64,000 bases of DNA from Acinetobacter apis (GCF_900197575.1 NZ_FZLN01000001.1:124001-188000), one strand, 5' to 3'; numbered from the stretch's first letter, positions 47,506 through 57,586 are shown. The notes: a model not told the origin generated them from the letters alone. Translations and numbers: made by a program.

Positions 47506-48135
47506 ATGCAAGACGATATTACAGGTTGGTTCGAGTGGTACAGCAATTTTTCTGACATTGTTGAAATTTCAAGCCCAAGTGAGTTACATGGCTTACTAAC
47601 AGGTATTGTTTGTGTGACAGAAGCACCGACCCCTGAGCAGTGGCTATTAATTTTATCAACCCTCAATGTGCCTGCTTTAACGGAACATCAGTTAGATATT
47701 TTGACTGAGGAAACCAAAGACATTGCACATGCTTTAGCGGAAGATGATTTAGATTATGTTCCAATGTTGCCTGATGAAGAGCATCCATTAAAAGACCGTG
47801 TATATGCTTTAGCAGATTGGTGTGCAGGTGTTATTTTAGGTTTTGGTTTAGCATCAGGGCATATCCGTCAAGATGAACGCGAATTAATCGGTCATTTACA
47901 AGATGTGGCGGCTGTTGAATTTGAAGATTCTGATGATGATGAAAATGGTGAAGAAAGTTATTTAGAACTTTATGAGTTTGTCCGTTTGATTCCTGTGAGT
48001 TTGGCTGTAGGTCGTAAAAAAATTACGGTCATTGATAGCTCTTTACTACGCCATGTCCATGAACGTGTTGAACCTAAAGGCTCATCTGATGTGAGCAATG
48101 TAGTTGAAATGTTTACTCCGAATCGACCAAGTTAG
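47506..48135 (+). CDS. YgfB/UPF0149 family protein
   Basis: This 209-residue acidic soluble protein has YgfB features: ISSPSELHGLLTGIVCV near the N-terminus, LPDEEHPLKDRVYALADWCAGVILGFGLA in the middle, and YLELYEFVRLIPVSL near the end. In Pseudomonas YgfB influences expression of the AmpDh3/ampC pathway through Alg44/AlpA-type control; no such role is shown for Acinetobacter. It is divergent from the coiled-coil/zapA unit by 64 bases and upstream of ubiH-ubiI, as in Pseudomonas (ygfB-pepP-ubiH-ubiI), although pepP is missing here. The ATG at 47506 is preferred; a TTG four codons earlier is possible. Confidence 0.87.
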   Translation: MQDDITGWFEWYSNFSDIVEISSPSELHGLLTGIVCVTEAPTPEQWLLILSTLNVPALTEHQLDILTEETKDIAHALAEDDLDYVPMLPDEEHPLKDRVYALADWCAGVILGFGLASGHIRQDERELIGHLQDVAAVEFEDSDDDENGEESYLELYEFVRLIPVSLAVGRKKITVIDSSLLRHVHERVEPKGSSDVSNVVEMFTPNRPS

Positions 48136-48411
48136 TTGACGTCTTAAACTATTCGATCTTTGGGTGTCCAAGTTATATAGGAGCTTTGCTTTAGATGAAA
48201 GCAGAGCTTCATGTTTATTAAATTATTGCTTTGTCAGTGGAAAACCAATATATAGTCATTTGATGTATTTCGATAAATACAAATATTAAACTAAAAGTGC
48301 TATATTAAATCTATGATTTAAAAGATTTTAGATGATGTTGTGCGCATAGGTAAAATGATTTAAGCGATTGTGTGATTTCGAAAATAAAATAATGAATCAA
48401 AGGAAAATGGC

Positions 48412-49617
48412 ATGTCAGACGTAGTGATTGTCGGTGGCGGTATGGTTGGGCTAAGTTTATCTCTTATGCTTGCACAAGCGAATATACGTGTGAAGTTGTT
48501 AGAGGCCATTCAATATCCAAATACAGAAGAATCCAGTTTAGATTCATATCATTCAAATTTTGATGCAAGAAATAGTGCATTGTCCCGTCGCAGCGTCAGT
48601 ATTTATCAAGAGCTTGGTTTATGGGATCGTTTAAAAAATTATGCTACTCCAATTTTAGAAGTTGATATAACTGAAGAGGGTGGCTTTGGCCATGCCAAGT
48701 TACTTGCACAAGAAGAAAAAGTAGAAAGTTTTGGGTCAGTCATTGAAAATGCATGGCTAGGTCGGGTGTTATTAAATCAAGTGCGACAGCATGACTTAAT
48801 TGAGTTGATTGATGGTATAAAAGTGACAGCACTTCATCAAACTAGACAGTCTGCCACATTAACTGCTGAAAAAGATGGTAAGCAGTACGTTTTTGATTCA
48901 CAAGTTGTGATTGCTGCAGATGGTCGCGATTCTTTCTGTCGAAAAGCAGTGGGCATTGGTGCAGATGTCCATGATTATGATCAAGTGGCATTGGTGACCA
49001 CGGTGCAAACATCTCAGCCACATCAGCACGTTGGCTTTGAACGTTTTAGCCCGCTTGGTCCTTTAGCATTATTGCCACTTCATGGGCACAATAGACGTTC
49101 TGTGGTGTGGCCTGTTAAAAAAGGTACTGAAGCTGAATGGTTGGGTGAAGACAACGATCAACACTTTTTGAAGGCACTACAGCATACCTATGGTCAAAGA
49201 GCAGGCATATTTGAGAAAACAGCACCACGCTTTGCTTATCCCTTGTCACAAGTTTTAGCGCATCGTCAAGTTGCAGGACGGGTAGTATTGATGGGCAATG
49301 CAGCTCACACCATACATCCAGTTGCAGGACAAGGATTTAATTTATGTTTGCGTGATGCACATGTCTTGGTGCGTTATTTATCACAACAGCATATAAAAAA
49401 TGCAGATCTTGGACAGTCTGAGGTGTTGTTGCGCTATGAGCAAGCACGTTTGAAAGATCAAAAACGTGTCATTCAATTCTGTGATAGCGTGGTCAAGGGA
49501 TTTAGTAATCAACATCCAATCCTTCGATTAGCACGTAATGCAGGACTTATCGCGTTTGATCGGATTCCAGGAATCAAACCATTGGTTGCCAGTTATGCAA
49601 TGGGGTTAAAAGCATGA
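48412..49617 (+). CDS. ubiH: FAD-dependent ubiquinone hydroxylase UbiH
   Basis: This 401-residue flavoprotein monooxygenase hydroxylates the ubiquinone ring precursor (C1 position in E. coli). It has the N-terminal FAD motif VIVGGGMVGLSLSLMLAQ (4-21), the DG motif VIAADGRDSFCRKAVGI and the C-terminal GNAAHTIHPVAGQGFNLCLRD. The block ARNSALSRRSVSIYQELGLW and the GFGHAKLLAQEE segment match UbiH rather than UbiI. A GGAAAA ribosome site precedes the ATG. It overlaps ubiI by four bases (ATGA). Confidence 0.87.
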   Translation: MSDVVIVGGGMVGLSLSLMLAQANIRVKLLEAIQYPNTEESSLDSYHSNFDARNSALSRRSVSIYQELGLWDRLKNYATPILEVDITEEGGFGHAKLLAQEEKVESFGSVIENAWLGRVLLNQVRQHDLIELIDGIKVTALHQTRQSATLTAEKDGKQYVFDSQVVIAADGRDSFCRKAVGIGADVHDYDQVALVTTVQTSQPHQHVGFERFSPLGPLALLPLHGHNRRSVVWPVKKGTEAEWLGEDNDQHFLKALQHTYGQRAGIFEKTAPRFAYPLSQVLAHRQVAGRVVLMGNAAHTIHPVAGQGFNLCLRDAHVLVRYLSQQHIKNADLGQSEVLLRYEQARLKDQKRVIQFCDSVVKGFSNQHPILRLARNAGLIAFDRIPGIKPLVASYAMGLKA

Positions 49618-50840
49618 GTAGTTATCATGATACGGTAATTGTTGGCGGTGGTTTGGTTGGGGGCTTAACGGCTCTACTTTTAGCACGATCAGGTATCGAA
49701 GCAATGGTGCTTGATGCAGCTCGTGCATTAGATGAAGAGAGTATCACAGCCAATATGGATTCAAGGGTATTGGCTTTAAATCCCGCCACAATTCATTTAT
49801 TAAAACTAGTACAAGTTTGGCCATTAATTCAACGTTATGCACCCTATACAGGAATGCATGTTTGGAATAAAAATGGCGCAGGAGACATAGAGTTTGGTCA
49901 TACCAGCCAAGATCGGCCACCAGAGTCTGAATGGTTAGGTGCAATGGTTGAGCCAAGTATTTTAAACTTAGCAATTCAGCAACGCATGAAAGCTGTATTG
50001 GCGTTTTATCATACAGATGTATCGATTGTAGATATCCTGCAAGTTCAAAATCAGTGGCAAATCAACTTAAAGAATGGAGAAAGCATTCAAACTAGGCTGT
50101 TGATTGGTGCAGATGGGGCAAAATCTTTTGTTCGTCAACAAGCAAACATTGACTTAAAAGTATTGGATTATCAACAATCTGCAATTGGCTGTGCAATCCA
50201 CACGGAGTTGCCCAATCAATATGTGGCTAGACAAATATTTTTACCGACAGGGCCTTTAGCTTACTTACCGATAGCAAGTGAAACCGATGGCTTTTGGCAA
50301 TCAATCGTGTGGACATTACCTACGTCATTATGTGAACAATATATGCAGTACAGTGATGATGAGTTTGCTCAGCAATTGACTCAATCGAGTTTATATATGC
50401 TTGGACAAGTGAAAGCTATTCGACGCCGTGCAAGTTTTCCACTTAAAGCATGTACTGCAGAACATTATGTTTTACCCGGGCTAGCATTGGTGGGAGATGC
50501 TGCACATGTTATTCATCCTTTGGCAGGACAAGGTGTAAATATTGGTTGCTTAGATGCAGCTGTATTGTGTGATACCTTGGTCAAAAGTTTATCCAAAACC
50601 ACAGAGTGGGGCGGTATAGATGTTTTAAAACACTATGCTCAGCGCCGAAAAATGCATAATGAGCTGATGATGCATGGTATGACTGCGATGGAGTGGTTAC
50701 AAAGTTCAAGTGTATCTTCTGTTATTTGGGCAAGAAGTTTTGGTTTAAAACAGGTCAATCAATCAAATTATTTAAAAAAGTTTTTCATGAAGCAAGCCAG
50801 TGGTCTGTCTATACTCAAGCAAACTATTTACAATTATTAA
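49614..50840 (+). CDS. ubiI: FAD-dependent ubiquinone hydroxylase UbiI (VisC-like)
   Basis: This 408-residue paralogue of UbiH performs another ring hydroxylation (C5 in E. coli). The FAD-binding site is VIVGGGLVGGLTALLLARSG. The DG motif is LIGADGAKSFVRQQANI, and the C-terminal motif is GDAAHVIHPLAGQGVNIGCLDA. The central block YTGMHVWNKNGAGDIEF is characteristic of the UbiI/VisC branch. It starts within the last codon of ubiH, so the pair is translationally coupled. Assignment between UbiI and UbiF rests on this block and gene order. No terminator is visible afterwards. Confidence 0.85.
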   Translation: MSSYHDTVIVGGGLVGGLTALLLARSGIEAMVLDAARALDEESITANMDSRVLALNPATIHLLKLVQVWPLIQRYAPYTGMHVWNKNGAGDIEFGHTSQDRPPESEWLGAMVEPSILNLAIQQRMKAVLAFYHTDVSIVDILQVQNQWQINLKNGESIQTRLLIGADGAKSFVRQQANIDLKVLDYQQSAIGCAIHTELPNQYVARQIFLPTGPLAYLPIASETDGFWQSIVWTLPTSLCEQYMQYSDDEFAQQLTQSSLYMLGQVKAIRRRASFPLKACTAEHYVLPGLALVGDAAHVIHPLAGQGVNIGCLDAAVLCDTLVKSLSKTTEWGGIDVLKHYAQRRKMHNELMMHGMTAMEWLQSSSVSSVIWARSFGLKQVNQSNYLKKFFMKQASGLSILKQTIYNY

Positions 50841-50982
50841 CACTTCATAACAATTTGATAAGAAATTGATTTATATGCTCAAACACAAATTTATTTATAC
50901 TACACCCATGAATAAATGACCAATACGTTAATTCAGCTTGGCTGTTGTTGCTTTGTTTAATATAGATGAAAAAGGGAATGTC

Positions 50983-51225
50983 ATGGCAGATGTCGATGAT
51001 TATGATGAAACAGATGACAATGATGTAGATGATTCAAGGAGCGAAGAAACTAAACAAGATACGGAAGAGCGTTTGCGCAAAGAAGCTGATGTTGCTGAAG
51101 CGGAAAGTTTGACTGTGACAGCAAAGCAACAAAAGCGCGCTTCGTTGGAAGATGAAATAGCTGCTTTTTTAGCAAAAGGTGGAAAAATTACCGAAGTACC
51201 TGCTGATGAAAGTGCAAATGATTGA
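50983..51225 (+). CDS. SutA-like RNA polymerase-binding protein
   Basis: This 80-residue protein has an acidic disordered N-terminal half (DVDDYDETDDNDVDDSRSEE) and a conserved C-terminal helix (about 47-73: AKQQKRASLEDEIAAFLAKG, then GKITEVP). That helix strongly resembles Pseudomonas SutA, whose central region binds the RNA polymerase beta subunit and boosts transcription of housekeeping genes in slow growth. It lacks the SutA C-terminal tail of about 20 residues. I chose the ATG at 50983 with AAAGGGA upstream; an earlier GTG at 50938 is unlikely. The resemblance is by memory and eye. Confidence 0.7.
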   Translation: MADVDDYDETDDNDVDDSRSEETKQDTEERLRKEADVAEAESLTVTAKQQKRASLEDEIAAFLAKGGKITEVPADESAND

Positions 51226-51563
51226 GTAGTTTCTGCAATTAAATGTAATTTTTGTGATAAAAGTAGTTGCTACATGCCATTAAAACTTGGCAGTAATTTT
51301 TTTTAACTGATTGGAAAAAATTTACAATTTAAGTAAGGCACTGTTTTTTATAATGTAATAAATGATCGTTTATATGGATTTACTCAGATCATGCTAATTT
51401 TGTTAAACTTTATATTATTGTTATTAAAAGTTTAATTTTTGAAGCAGCTCTTGTATTATAGGCGTTCATTAGTTAAAACTAACTGGGGTAATTATATCTC
51501 AGTAATTAAACAAAAAATTTTAGGCTGAGCTTAAAAAAAACAAATTTATCTCTGGAGGATTCC
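51226..51563 (+). other. Intergenic region before ompA
   Basis: This is 338 bases with no ORF. An extended -10 (TG then TATTAT at 51454-51459) would give an ompA leader of about 100 bases, typical of abundant outer-membrane genes. A very strong ribosome site (GGAGG at 51554-51558) precedes the start. Confidence 0.4.
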
Positions 51564-52649
51564 ATGAAACTGAGTCGTATAGCTCTTGCTACAGTGCTTG
51601 CAGCATCCCCGTTTGTGGTTGCTAATGCAGGCGTTACAGTAACTCCTTTGTTACTAGGCTACACTTTCCAAGACAGCACACATAATAACGGTACTGCAAA
51701 CAAAAATGACAGATCTGATCATTTAACTACAGGTCCTGAACTACAAAACGATCTTGCGATTGGTGCTGCTTTAGGTATTGAGTTAACACCAGCAATCGAT
51801 TTCGAAGCTGAATATTTACAAGTAAAAGGTGATGTAGACGGCGCGCAACAAGGTGCTGAATACAAGCAAAGACAAATTAACGGTAACTTCTTAATTAAAA
51901 GTGATTTATTCACTCACAATTACGACAGCAAAATCAAGCCATACATGCTAATCGGTGGTGGTTACTACAAATATGACTTTGATGGTGTACCACGTACATC
52001 GTACCAAAACCGTGAAGGCGGCTTGGCTAACGTAGGTCTAGGTGCGTTTTGGCGTTTAAATGATGCATTGTCTCTTCGTACAGAAGCGCGTGCGTCTTAT
52101 AACATCAATGGTGACTTTTGGAACTATACAGCACTTGCTGGTCTAAACGTTGTAATTGGTGGACACTTGAAGCCAGCAGCACCAGTTGTTGACGTTCAAC
52201 CTGTTCAACCAGCGCCACCACCAGCACCAGTTGTTGTTGAGCCAGCGCCAGCGCCACAAGAGTTAACTGAAGACTTGAATATGGAACTTCGTGTGTTCTT
52301 TGACACGAACAAATCTGTAATTAAGCCTCAATACCGTCCAGAAATCGCGAAAGTTGCTGATGCATTAAATCAATATCCAAATGCAACTGCTCGTATTGAT
52401 GGTCACACAGATAACACAGGTCCTCGTAAATTGAACGATCGTTTATCTTTAGCTCGTGCAAACTCTGTTAAATCTGCACTTGTTAACCAGTACAACATTG
52501 ATCCAGCGCGTTTAACTACTCAAGGTTTCGCATGGGATCAACCGATTGCTGATAACAAAACTAAAGAAGGTCGTGCTATGAACCGTCGTGTATTCGCTAC
52601 AATCACTGGTAGCCGTACAGTTCTAGCTCAACCAGGTCAAGGTCAGTAA
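51564..52649 (+). CDS. ompA: Outer membrane protein OmpA (38-kDa type)
   Basis: This is a 361-residue OmpA. The signal peptide (1-22) is followed by an eight-strand beta-barrel to about residue 200. A Pro/Ala/Val linker with repeated AP/VEP units comes at about 205-235, then a C-terminal OmpA-like peptidoglycan-binding domain (about 236-345) with the key segment [10 protein letters not shown] plus [16 protein letters not shown]. The Asp and Arg of these motifs anchor to diaminopimelate. It is the abundant non-covalent anchor between outer membrane and cell wall in Acinetobacter. A strong ribosome site and a good terminator flank a monocistronic gene. Confidence 0.96.
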   Translation: MKLSRIALATVLAASPFVVANAGVTVTPLLLGYTFQDSTHNNGTANKNDRSDHLTTGPELQNDLAIGAALGIELTPAIDFEAEYLQVKGDVDGAQQGAEYKQRQINGNFLIKSDLFTHNYDSKIKPYMLIGGGYYKYDFDGVPRTSYQNREGGLANVGLGAFWRLNDALSLRTEARASYNINGDFWNYTALAGLNVVIGGHLKPAAPVVDVQPVQPAPPPAPVVVEPAPAPQELTEDLNMELRVFFDTNKSVIKPQYRPEIAKVADALNQYPNATARIDGHTDNTGPRKLNDRLSLARANSVKSALVNQYNIDPARLTTQGFAWDQPIADNKTKEGRAMNRRVFATITGSRTVLAQPGQGQ

Positions 52650-52668
52650 TCTGATTTGATTTGAACAT

Positions 52669-52702
52669 AAAAAAGGCCTCACATCTGTGAGGCTTTTTTT
52701 TA
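52669..52702 (+). terminator. Intrinsic terminator of ompA
   Basis: The stem GCCTCACA / TGTGAGGC has loop TC, with a preceding A-run and a long T-run. Confidence 0.92.
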
Positions 52703-52822
52703 TCAAAATTACATATCATTACGTGTTGTTAAGCAATGTAAATGATTTATAAGAATAATTTGTTATATTGGAATTATAGCAACATTTTAAAATAATGAAT
52801 TAAACAATAAGGAGTAATACGT

Positions 52823-53329
52823 ATGGGTATTTTTGATTTTGTAAAAGGTATTGGTAATAAAATTACAGGTAAAACAGAACAACAGCCTACAGAACAAAAT
52901 GCACCAGCATCAACACCTGCTGCACCGCAAGAACCATCTGCTCAAGAAATTGCTAACCAATTACTATCACATATCCAATCACTAGGTTTATTAGTGAATA
53001 ACTTATCTGTTAGCTATAACAGCACGACAGATACAGCGATCTTAAAGGGCGAAGTGAAAAGCCAAGCAGATAAAGAGAAAGTGGTATTGGCAGTGGGTAA
53101 TCTTGAGCATGTTGCCCAAGTTGATGACCAATTGACTGTTGCAGAAAGTGCTGAGCCTACAGAAGAAAGCCAATTTTACACAGTAAAATCAGGCGACACC
53201 TTGTCAAAAATTTCTAAAGAATTTTATGGTGATGCTAACCAATATAATAAAATTTTTGATGCTAACAAGCCATTATTGACTGATGTGAACGCAATTTTCC
53301 CAGGTCAAGTATTGCGTATTCCTAAATAA
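52823..53329 (+). CDS. BON and LysM domain protein (YgaU/Kbp-like)
   Basis: This 168-residue protein has an N-terminal GIFDFVKGIGNKITGK, a Pro/Gln/Ala linker (20-40), a BON domain (about 41-105: GLLVNNLSVSYNSTTDTAILKGEV) and a C-terminal LysM domain (116-167: YTVKSGDTLSKISKEFYGD). This is the layout of E. coli YgaU/Kbp, a potassium-binding protein. Despite the LysM domain there is no signal peptide, as in Kbp, so it may be cytoplasmic. AAGGAG lies 9 bases before the ATG. It is monocistronic and is followed by a remarkable palindromic terminator. Confidence 0.9.
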   Translation: MGIFDFVKGIGNKITGKTEQQPTEQNAPASTPAAPQEPSAQEIANQLLSHIQSLGLLVNNLSVSYNSTTDTAILKGEVKSQADKEKVVLAVGNLEHVAQVDDQLTVAESAEPTEESQFYTVKSGDTLSKISKEFYGDANQYNKIFDANKPLLTDVNAIFPGQVLRIPK

Positions 53330-53333
53330 TCAG

Positions 53334-53385
53334 TGGTTCAAAAACAAAAAAGGTGCTCATGAGCACCTTTTTTGTTTTTGAACCA
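53334..53385. terminator. 52-bp perfect palindrome terminator
   Basis: Every base from 53334 to 53385 pairs with its mirror position. The core is GGTGCTCATGAGCACC, flanked by A6/T6 and a further CAAAAAC/GTTTTTG, then TGGTT/AACCA. It can end transcription of the LysM gene and of the small minus-strand ORF. It is longer and more exact than ordinary terminators. Confidence 0.85.
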
Positions 53386-53423
53386 GTAAGAAGTAAACTG
53401 TTTTTCATGGTTTTGATCCTTAA

Positions 53424-53579
53424 TCAATAGCTATGTTTTAATGCAAGTTTGGCTTGTTTTCGATCTTTACGATTAAGTGCTTTTGGTTTTTCTGTTTCAT
53501 GCATTCCACCTTTATGCAATAAAGGAGATAGCGCAACATGGTTTCGCTTTTTTATGCATGATGGCGTTTTAAGTTTCAT
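53424..53579 (-). CDS. Small basic protein, 51 residues
   Basis: This is a short ORF starting MKLKTPSCIKKRNHVALSPL and ending in a Lys/Arg-rich tail (NRKDRKQAKLALKHSY). It is strongly basic, with no membrane segment. The N-terminal LSPLLHKGGMHE segment looks structured and is reminiscent of small conserved proteins in Acinetobacter genomes, though I cannot name a family. ATAGG lies about 9 bases before the ATG. It stands alone between two hairpins and is convergent with the LysM gene. The composition suggests RNA or ribosome association; that is inference. It could also be a spurious ORF, but codon use looks native. Confidence 0.55.
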   Translation of the reverse strand: MKLKTPSCIKKRNHVALSPLLHKGGMHETEKPKALNRKDRKQAKLALKHSY

Positions 53580-53675
53580 AAATTAAACCTATGAATTGAA
53601 AAGACATCAAAGCCTAGCATTTGCTAGGCTTTGAGTGAATTTTATGCAATTACACGCGATGATGCAACAAATAAA

Positions 53676-55148
53676 TCAGTTGTTTTGGTCTGGGCGCATA
53701 GGTTGAACATCCATTTCCTGATAACCGATCAACTTTGTTTTATGTTTGAATTTATAAATTAACCATACAGCCAAAAATAGTGGAATGGTAATATAGGTTG
53801 CTAAAATTCCTTTCCAATCAACTTGGTCACTGATAAAGGCTTGGTAATTTTGTCCAAGCGTGATTAGTAAACATAGGGCAAATGCAAACAATGGCCCAAA
53901 CGGGAACAACTTAGCTCGATAAGATAAGTCTTTCACTTGGTAGCCTTGAGCAACATAGCCTTTTCTAAAGCGATAATGTGATATTGCAATGCCAAGCCAT
54001 ACAATAAAGCCACACATGCCAGACATGTTTAAGAGCCAAAAATAAACTTCTTTTTCACTGATGAAATAAGTAAGTAAGCATAATGATGCCACAACCGTTG
54101 TCGCATACAATGCATTCATTGGCACACCACGACGATCAAGCCGTGCAAATATTTTAGGTGCACTTCCTTCTTTTGCCATATTCCAAAGCATACGAGTGGA
54201 TGAGTACATACCTGAGTTTCCTGCAGACAATACGGCAGTTAGAATGACTGCATTCATCAAGCCTGCAGCAAATGCAAAACCTGCTTTTTCATACAGTAAC
54301 GTAAATGGAGATACGGAAACATCATTATTATTTGCAGCTTGCATTAACAATGGATCATCATAATGTATGAGCGTGGCAATAATAAAAATACACAGTATAT
54401 AAAACAGTAAAATACGCCAAAAGATTTGTTTGATGGCAAGCGGTATGGTCTTTTCAGGTGATTTTGATTCACCTGCTGCAACGCCAACCATTTCTGTACC
54501 TTGAAATGAGAACCCTGCAATCATGGCGACACCAATCATGGCTTGTAAACCACCGACAAAAGGCGCATCTTTATATTGCCAGTTGGCAAAAACAGCACTT
54601 GGTTCAGTCATCATGATTTTAAAAATCATGAAAATACCAAGCAAAATAAATAAGATAATGGCGACAACTTTAATGAGCGAGAAAACAAATTCACTTTCGC
54701 CAAAGCCTTTAACTGTCAGGGCATTAATCGCAAATATAATGCCAATGAAAGCCAAGCTCCACCATACTCCTGGGATATCAGGAAACCAAAATTTCATAAT
54801 AAATTGGACTGCAACCAATTCAAAAGCCACAGTAATGGCCCAGTTGTACCAATAGTTCCAACCCAAAGCAAAACCAAAGCCTTTTTCAACATATTTACTG
54901 CCATATGTAAAAAAAGCTCCAGAGGTTGGATTGTGTGTTGCAAGCTCGCCAAGACTCGTCATTAAAAAATAAATCATGAGACCAATCAACGAATAAGCAA
55001 GTAATGCACCGCCAGGTCCAGCATTGGCAATGGTTGAACCCGAGGCAAGGAATAGTCCTGTACCAATCGATCCACCAATTGCAATCATGTTTAGATGACG
55101 AGCACCAAGCTTGCGCTGTAACTGCTTTGGTTGATTGTTTTCACTCAT
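53676..55148 (-). CDS. Amino acid permease, LysP-type (APC superfamily, AAT family)
   Basis: This 490-residue inner-membrane transporter has twelve hydrophobic segments. The amino acid transporter (AAT) family signature is at the N-terminus (LGARHLNMIAIGGSIGTGLF). GFSFQGTEMVGVAAGESKSP (about 211-230) occurs in the LysP/lysine-arginine group. It is a proton-coupled amino acid importer, and lysine or another basic amino acid is the best guess, but specificity is not proven. The stop codon of rsmC lies upstream, 24 bases away on the same strand, so the two may share a transcript. No terminator is obvious after it. Confidence 0.87.
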   Translation of the reverse strand: MSENNQPKQLQRKLGARHLNMIAIGGSIGTGLFLASGSTIANAGPGGALLAYSLIGLMIYFLMTSLGELATHNPTSGAFFTYGSKYVEKGFGFALGWNYWYNWAITVAFELVAVQFIMKFWFPDIPGVWWSLAFIGIIFAINALTVKGFGESEFVFSLIKVVAIILFILLGIFMIFKIMMTEPSAVFANWQYKDAPFVGGLQAMIGVAMIAGFSFQGTEMVGVAAGESKSPEKTIPLAIKQIFWRILLFYILCIFIIATLIHYDDPLLMQAANNNDVSVSPFTLLYEKAGFAFAAGLMNAVILTAVLSAGNSGMYSSTRMLWNMAKEGSAPKIFARLDRRGVPMNALYATTVVASLCLLTYFISEKEVYFWLLNMSGMCGFIVWLGIAISHYRFRKGYVAQGYQVKDLSYRAKLFPFGPLFAFALCLLITLGQNYQAFISDQVDWKGILATYITIPLFLAVWLIYKFKHKTKLIGYQEMDVQPMRPDQNN

Positions 55149-55172
55149 CTACTAATTCCTTTGTCATAAATT

Positions 55173-56183
55173 TTACGCAGTGGCATATAACACTTTGAAG
55201 CCACTTTGGTCTGCTTTTACCGTACAGTGTTTAAATGCCTGTTCAATTAGCACGGGATAATTTAAAAAGCGGTTTGCCACAATCCACAATTCGCCACCAC
55301 GTTTTAAATGTGCTTTAGATTGAAGACAGAGTGCTTCACTCGCTGCATAGTGGGTTTGAATTCCTTGATGAAAGGGGGGATTACTTACAATGGCATGTAA
55401 CCGAGTAGGTAATGAATCTATCCCTGTCACAGGTAAAAGCTCAAGTTGTGACGTGAGCTGATTGAGGTCAAATGTAAGTTCAGTTGACTTCAATGCAAAG
55501 GCATCTACATCTGCTGCATAAATGATATTTGCAGGATTTAGCTTGGCTAAATAACAACTAATGACCCCTGCGCCACAACCAAAGTCGGCAAGTTTACCTG
55601 ATCTTACTTGCTTTAAATAGGGTAAAAGTACGGCTGTACCTTGATCTAAATGTGATTGACTAAATACACCAGGAAGGGCACAAATGTTAAGTTGTTGATC
55701 ATTGACCTGAATGGTGTATTTTTTTACCCATGCGCTAAGTGGTTTTGCCGCAACAGTTTCTGATAAAGTGGTTTGCCAAAGTTGGCAGTGGCGGGCACTG
55801 TCTAGTTTGAGTGTTTCGCCATAACTCGACATTTGTTTTGCAGCACGTTCAATTCCCCCTTTTTTTTCACCCACTAAAAAGATAGGTGTACCTGCTGCCA
55901 TATGGCTTGCAACTTGATGTAATAGGTATGCCAAAAGTTCTTTGGCTTTAGGAATAAAAATAATAATTTGGTCGTAAGCCTGCTGTGGAAATTCAATACC
56001 AAAGTAACTTTGTTTTTGTTGAGCTAAATGTTGTTGATATTCAGCATAATTCCATGTCCAAAAACAAGCAGATACAGAATTTCCTAGTGCTTCAGTTAAA
56101 TCATCAATAGGTGCATTAATGAGCAGTACATGACCTTTAACATACGCTGTTTGTCGTAAAATAACTTCACTTTTTGCATCCAT
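55173..56183 (-). CDS. rsmC: 16S rRNA (guanine-1207-N2)-methyltransferase
   Basis: This 336-residue methyltransferase methylates G1207 in helix 34 of 16S rRNA. It is a duplicated Rossmann protein: the N-terminal half (1-150) is degenerate and binds RNA, while the C-terminal half is catalytic, with SAM motif I ADFGCGAG (199-206) and the catalytic NPPF (268-271). The length is close to E. coli RsmC (343). It is preceded by a nucleobase permease gene (33 bases) and followed by an amino acid permease gene (24 bases) on the same strand. Confidence 0.93.
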   Translation of the reverse strand: MDAKSEVILRQTAYVKGHVLLINAPIDDLTEALGNSVSACFWTWNYAEYQQHLAQQKQSYFGIEFPQQAYDQIIIFIPKAKELLAYLLHQVASHMAAGTPIFLVGEKKGGIERAAKQMSSYGETLKLDSARHCQLWQTTLSETVAAKPLSAWVKKYTIQVNDQQLNICALPGVFSQSHLDQGTAVLLPYLKQVRSGKLADFGCGAGVISCYLAKLNPANIIYAADVDAFALKSTELTFDLNQLTSQLELLPVTGIDSLPTRLHAIVSNPPFHQGIQTHYAASEALCLQSKAHLKRGGELWIVANRFLNYPVLIEQAFKHCTVKADQSGFKVLYATA

Positions 56184-56215
56184 AATTTGTACTCGCTGTA
56201 TGTATTTAAATGCTG

Positions 56216-57586
56216 CTATTGAGATTTTTGTTCAGGCAAAATGACATTCAAAATCAAGGCTGCAATACCACCTGTAGCAACACCTGAACTAAAAATATTA
56301 CGTATCAACTCAGGCATATGCTTTAAAAAGTCAGGAACTTGAGCTACACCTAAACCAAGTGCCAATGAAATGGCAATAATGAGCAATGCACGGCGGTCTA
56401 GTTTAATCCCGGCCAAAATATTAATACCTGATGCGGCAACAGCACCGAACATCACCATCACAGCACCCCCTAAAACAGCTTGAGGTACTGCTTGAATTAA
56501 GCCTGCTATTTTGGGGAATAAACCCAGTAAAACCAACAATGCTGCAATCCATAAACCAACATAACGGCTCGCGATACTTGTTAGTTGAATGACCCCATTA
56601 TTTTGTGCAAACACTGAGCTTGGGAATGTATTAAAAATCCCTGCGATGAATGAATTGACGCCATTGACAAGGACACCGCCTTTAATGCGTTGCATCCAAA
56701 TAGGACCGCTGACAGGTTGCTGTGAGATTTTACTGGTCGCAGTAATATCACCAATGGCTTCAAGTGAGGTCACAAGATAAATAAATGCCAAAGGGATAAA
56801 TAATGACCAATCAAAAGCAAAGCCATAATAAAAAGGGGTCGGCACTTGAACCACAGGTGCATTTTCAAAAGCAGAAAAATCAAGATGACCCATAAAGCCG
56901 GCAAGAATATAGCCGATCACTAAGGCCAACAAAATTGCTGAGCTTTTAATCCATACAATTGAAATACGATTTAATGCAATAATAATACATAACACACTGC
57001 ATGACATGATGAGGTTGTCTGCATCAGCAAAAGTTCCTGTTGCCATAGCGCCATAACCACCACCCATACTAATTAAACCTTCTTTCACCAAGGTTAGGCC
57101 AATGAGCAGCACCACAACGCCTGTCACAAGTGGGGTAATCAATGCTTTTACCCAAGGAAGTATGCGAGATACACCCATTTCAATAAATGCGCCTGCAATG
57201 ACTACTCCAAAAATAGCGGCCATCACATGCTGATACGGGGTTCCATTGGCAATCATTAAGCTGCCAATAGCCATGATTGGCCCAATAAAGTTAAAGCTTG
57301 TGCCTTGTACAATGAGTAATCCTGCACCTAAAGGTCCAAATTTCTTACATTGTAAAAAAGTTGCAATGCCTGAAATAATCAATGACATGGATAAAATCAT
57401 GGTGGTTTCATGTGCAGGGACTTTTAATGCACCACAAATAAGAAGGCCTGGTGTTAAAATTGGAACTAAAATGGCTAATAAGTGTTGCAACGCAGCCAAT
57501 ATCGTAACAGACATTTTGGGACGATCATCGAGCGCTAAAATCAACTCAGATGATGTATCACTAGAAGATGGTAATGGCTTAGACAT
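56216..57586 (-). CDS. NCS2-family uracil/xanthine permease
   Basis: This 456-residue nucleobase:cation symporter has about 14 hydrophobic segments. The NCS2 motif [17 protein letters not shown] (about 332-348) and the [15 protein letters not shown] segment match the xanthine/uric acid branch (XanP, PbuX, UacT) rather than the uracil branch. The start [21 protein letters not shown] is hydrophilic, then hydrophobic segments follow. No purine riboswitch is seen upstream. It is divergent from typA by about 170 bases and may be co-transcribed with rsmC. Confidence 0.88.
   Translation of the reverse strand: MSKPLPSSSDTSSELILALDDRPKMSVTILAALQHLLAILVPILTPGLLICGALKVPAHETTMILSMSLIISGIATFLQCKKFGPLGAGLLIVQGTSFNFIGPIMAIGSLMIANGTPYQHVMAAIFGVVIAGAFIEMGVSRILPWVKALITPLVTGVVVLLIGLTLVKEGLISMGGGYGAMATGTFADADNLIMSCSVLCIIIALNRISIVWIKSSAILLALVIGYILAGFMGHLDFSAFENAPVVQVPTPFYYGFAFDWSLFIPLAFIYLVTSLEAIGDITATSKISQQPVSGPIWMQRIKGGVLVNGVNSFIAGIFNTFPSSVFAQNNGVIQLTSIASRYVGLWIAALLVLLGLFPKIAGLIQAVPQAVLGGAVMVMFGAVAASGINILAGIKLDRRALLIIAISLALGLGVAQVPDFLKHMPELIRNIFSSGVATGGIAALILNVILPEQKSQ

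Noticed and set aside
47442..47666. 75-residue N-terminal extension of the coiled-coil protein
   Set aside because: It overlaps the divergent ygfB-like gene and is not coiled coil; the ATG at 47441 fits.
53334..53385. Phage or integron attachment site
   Set aside because: There is no integrase, no direct repeats and no foreign genes nearby; the T/A tracts fit a terminator better.
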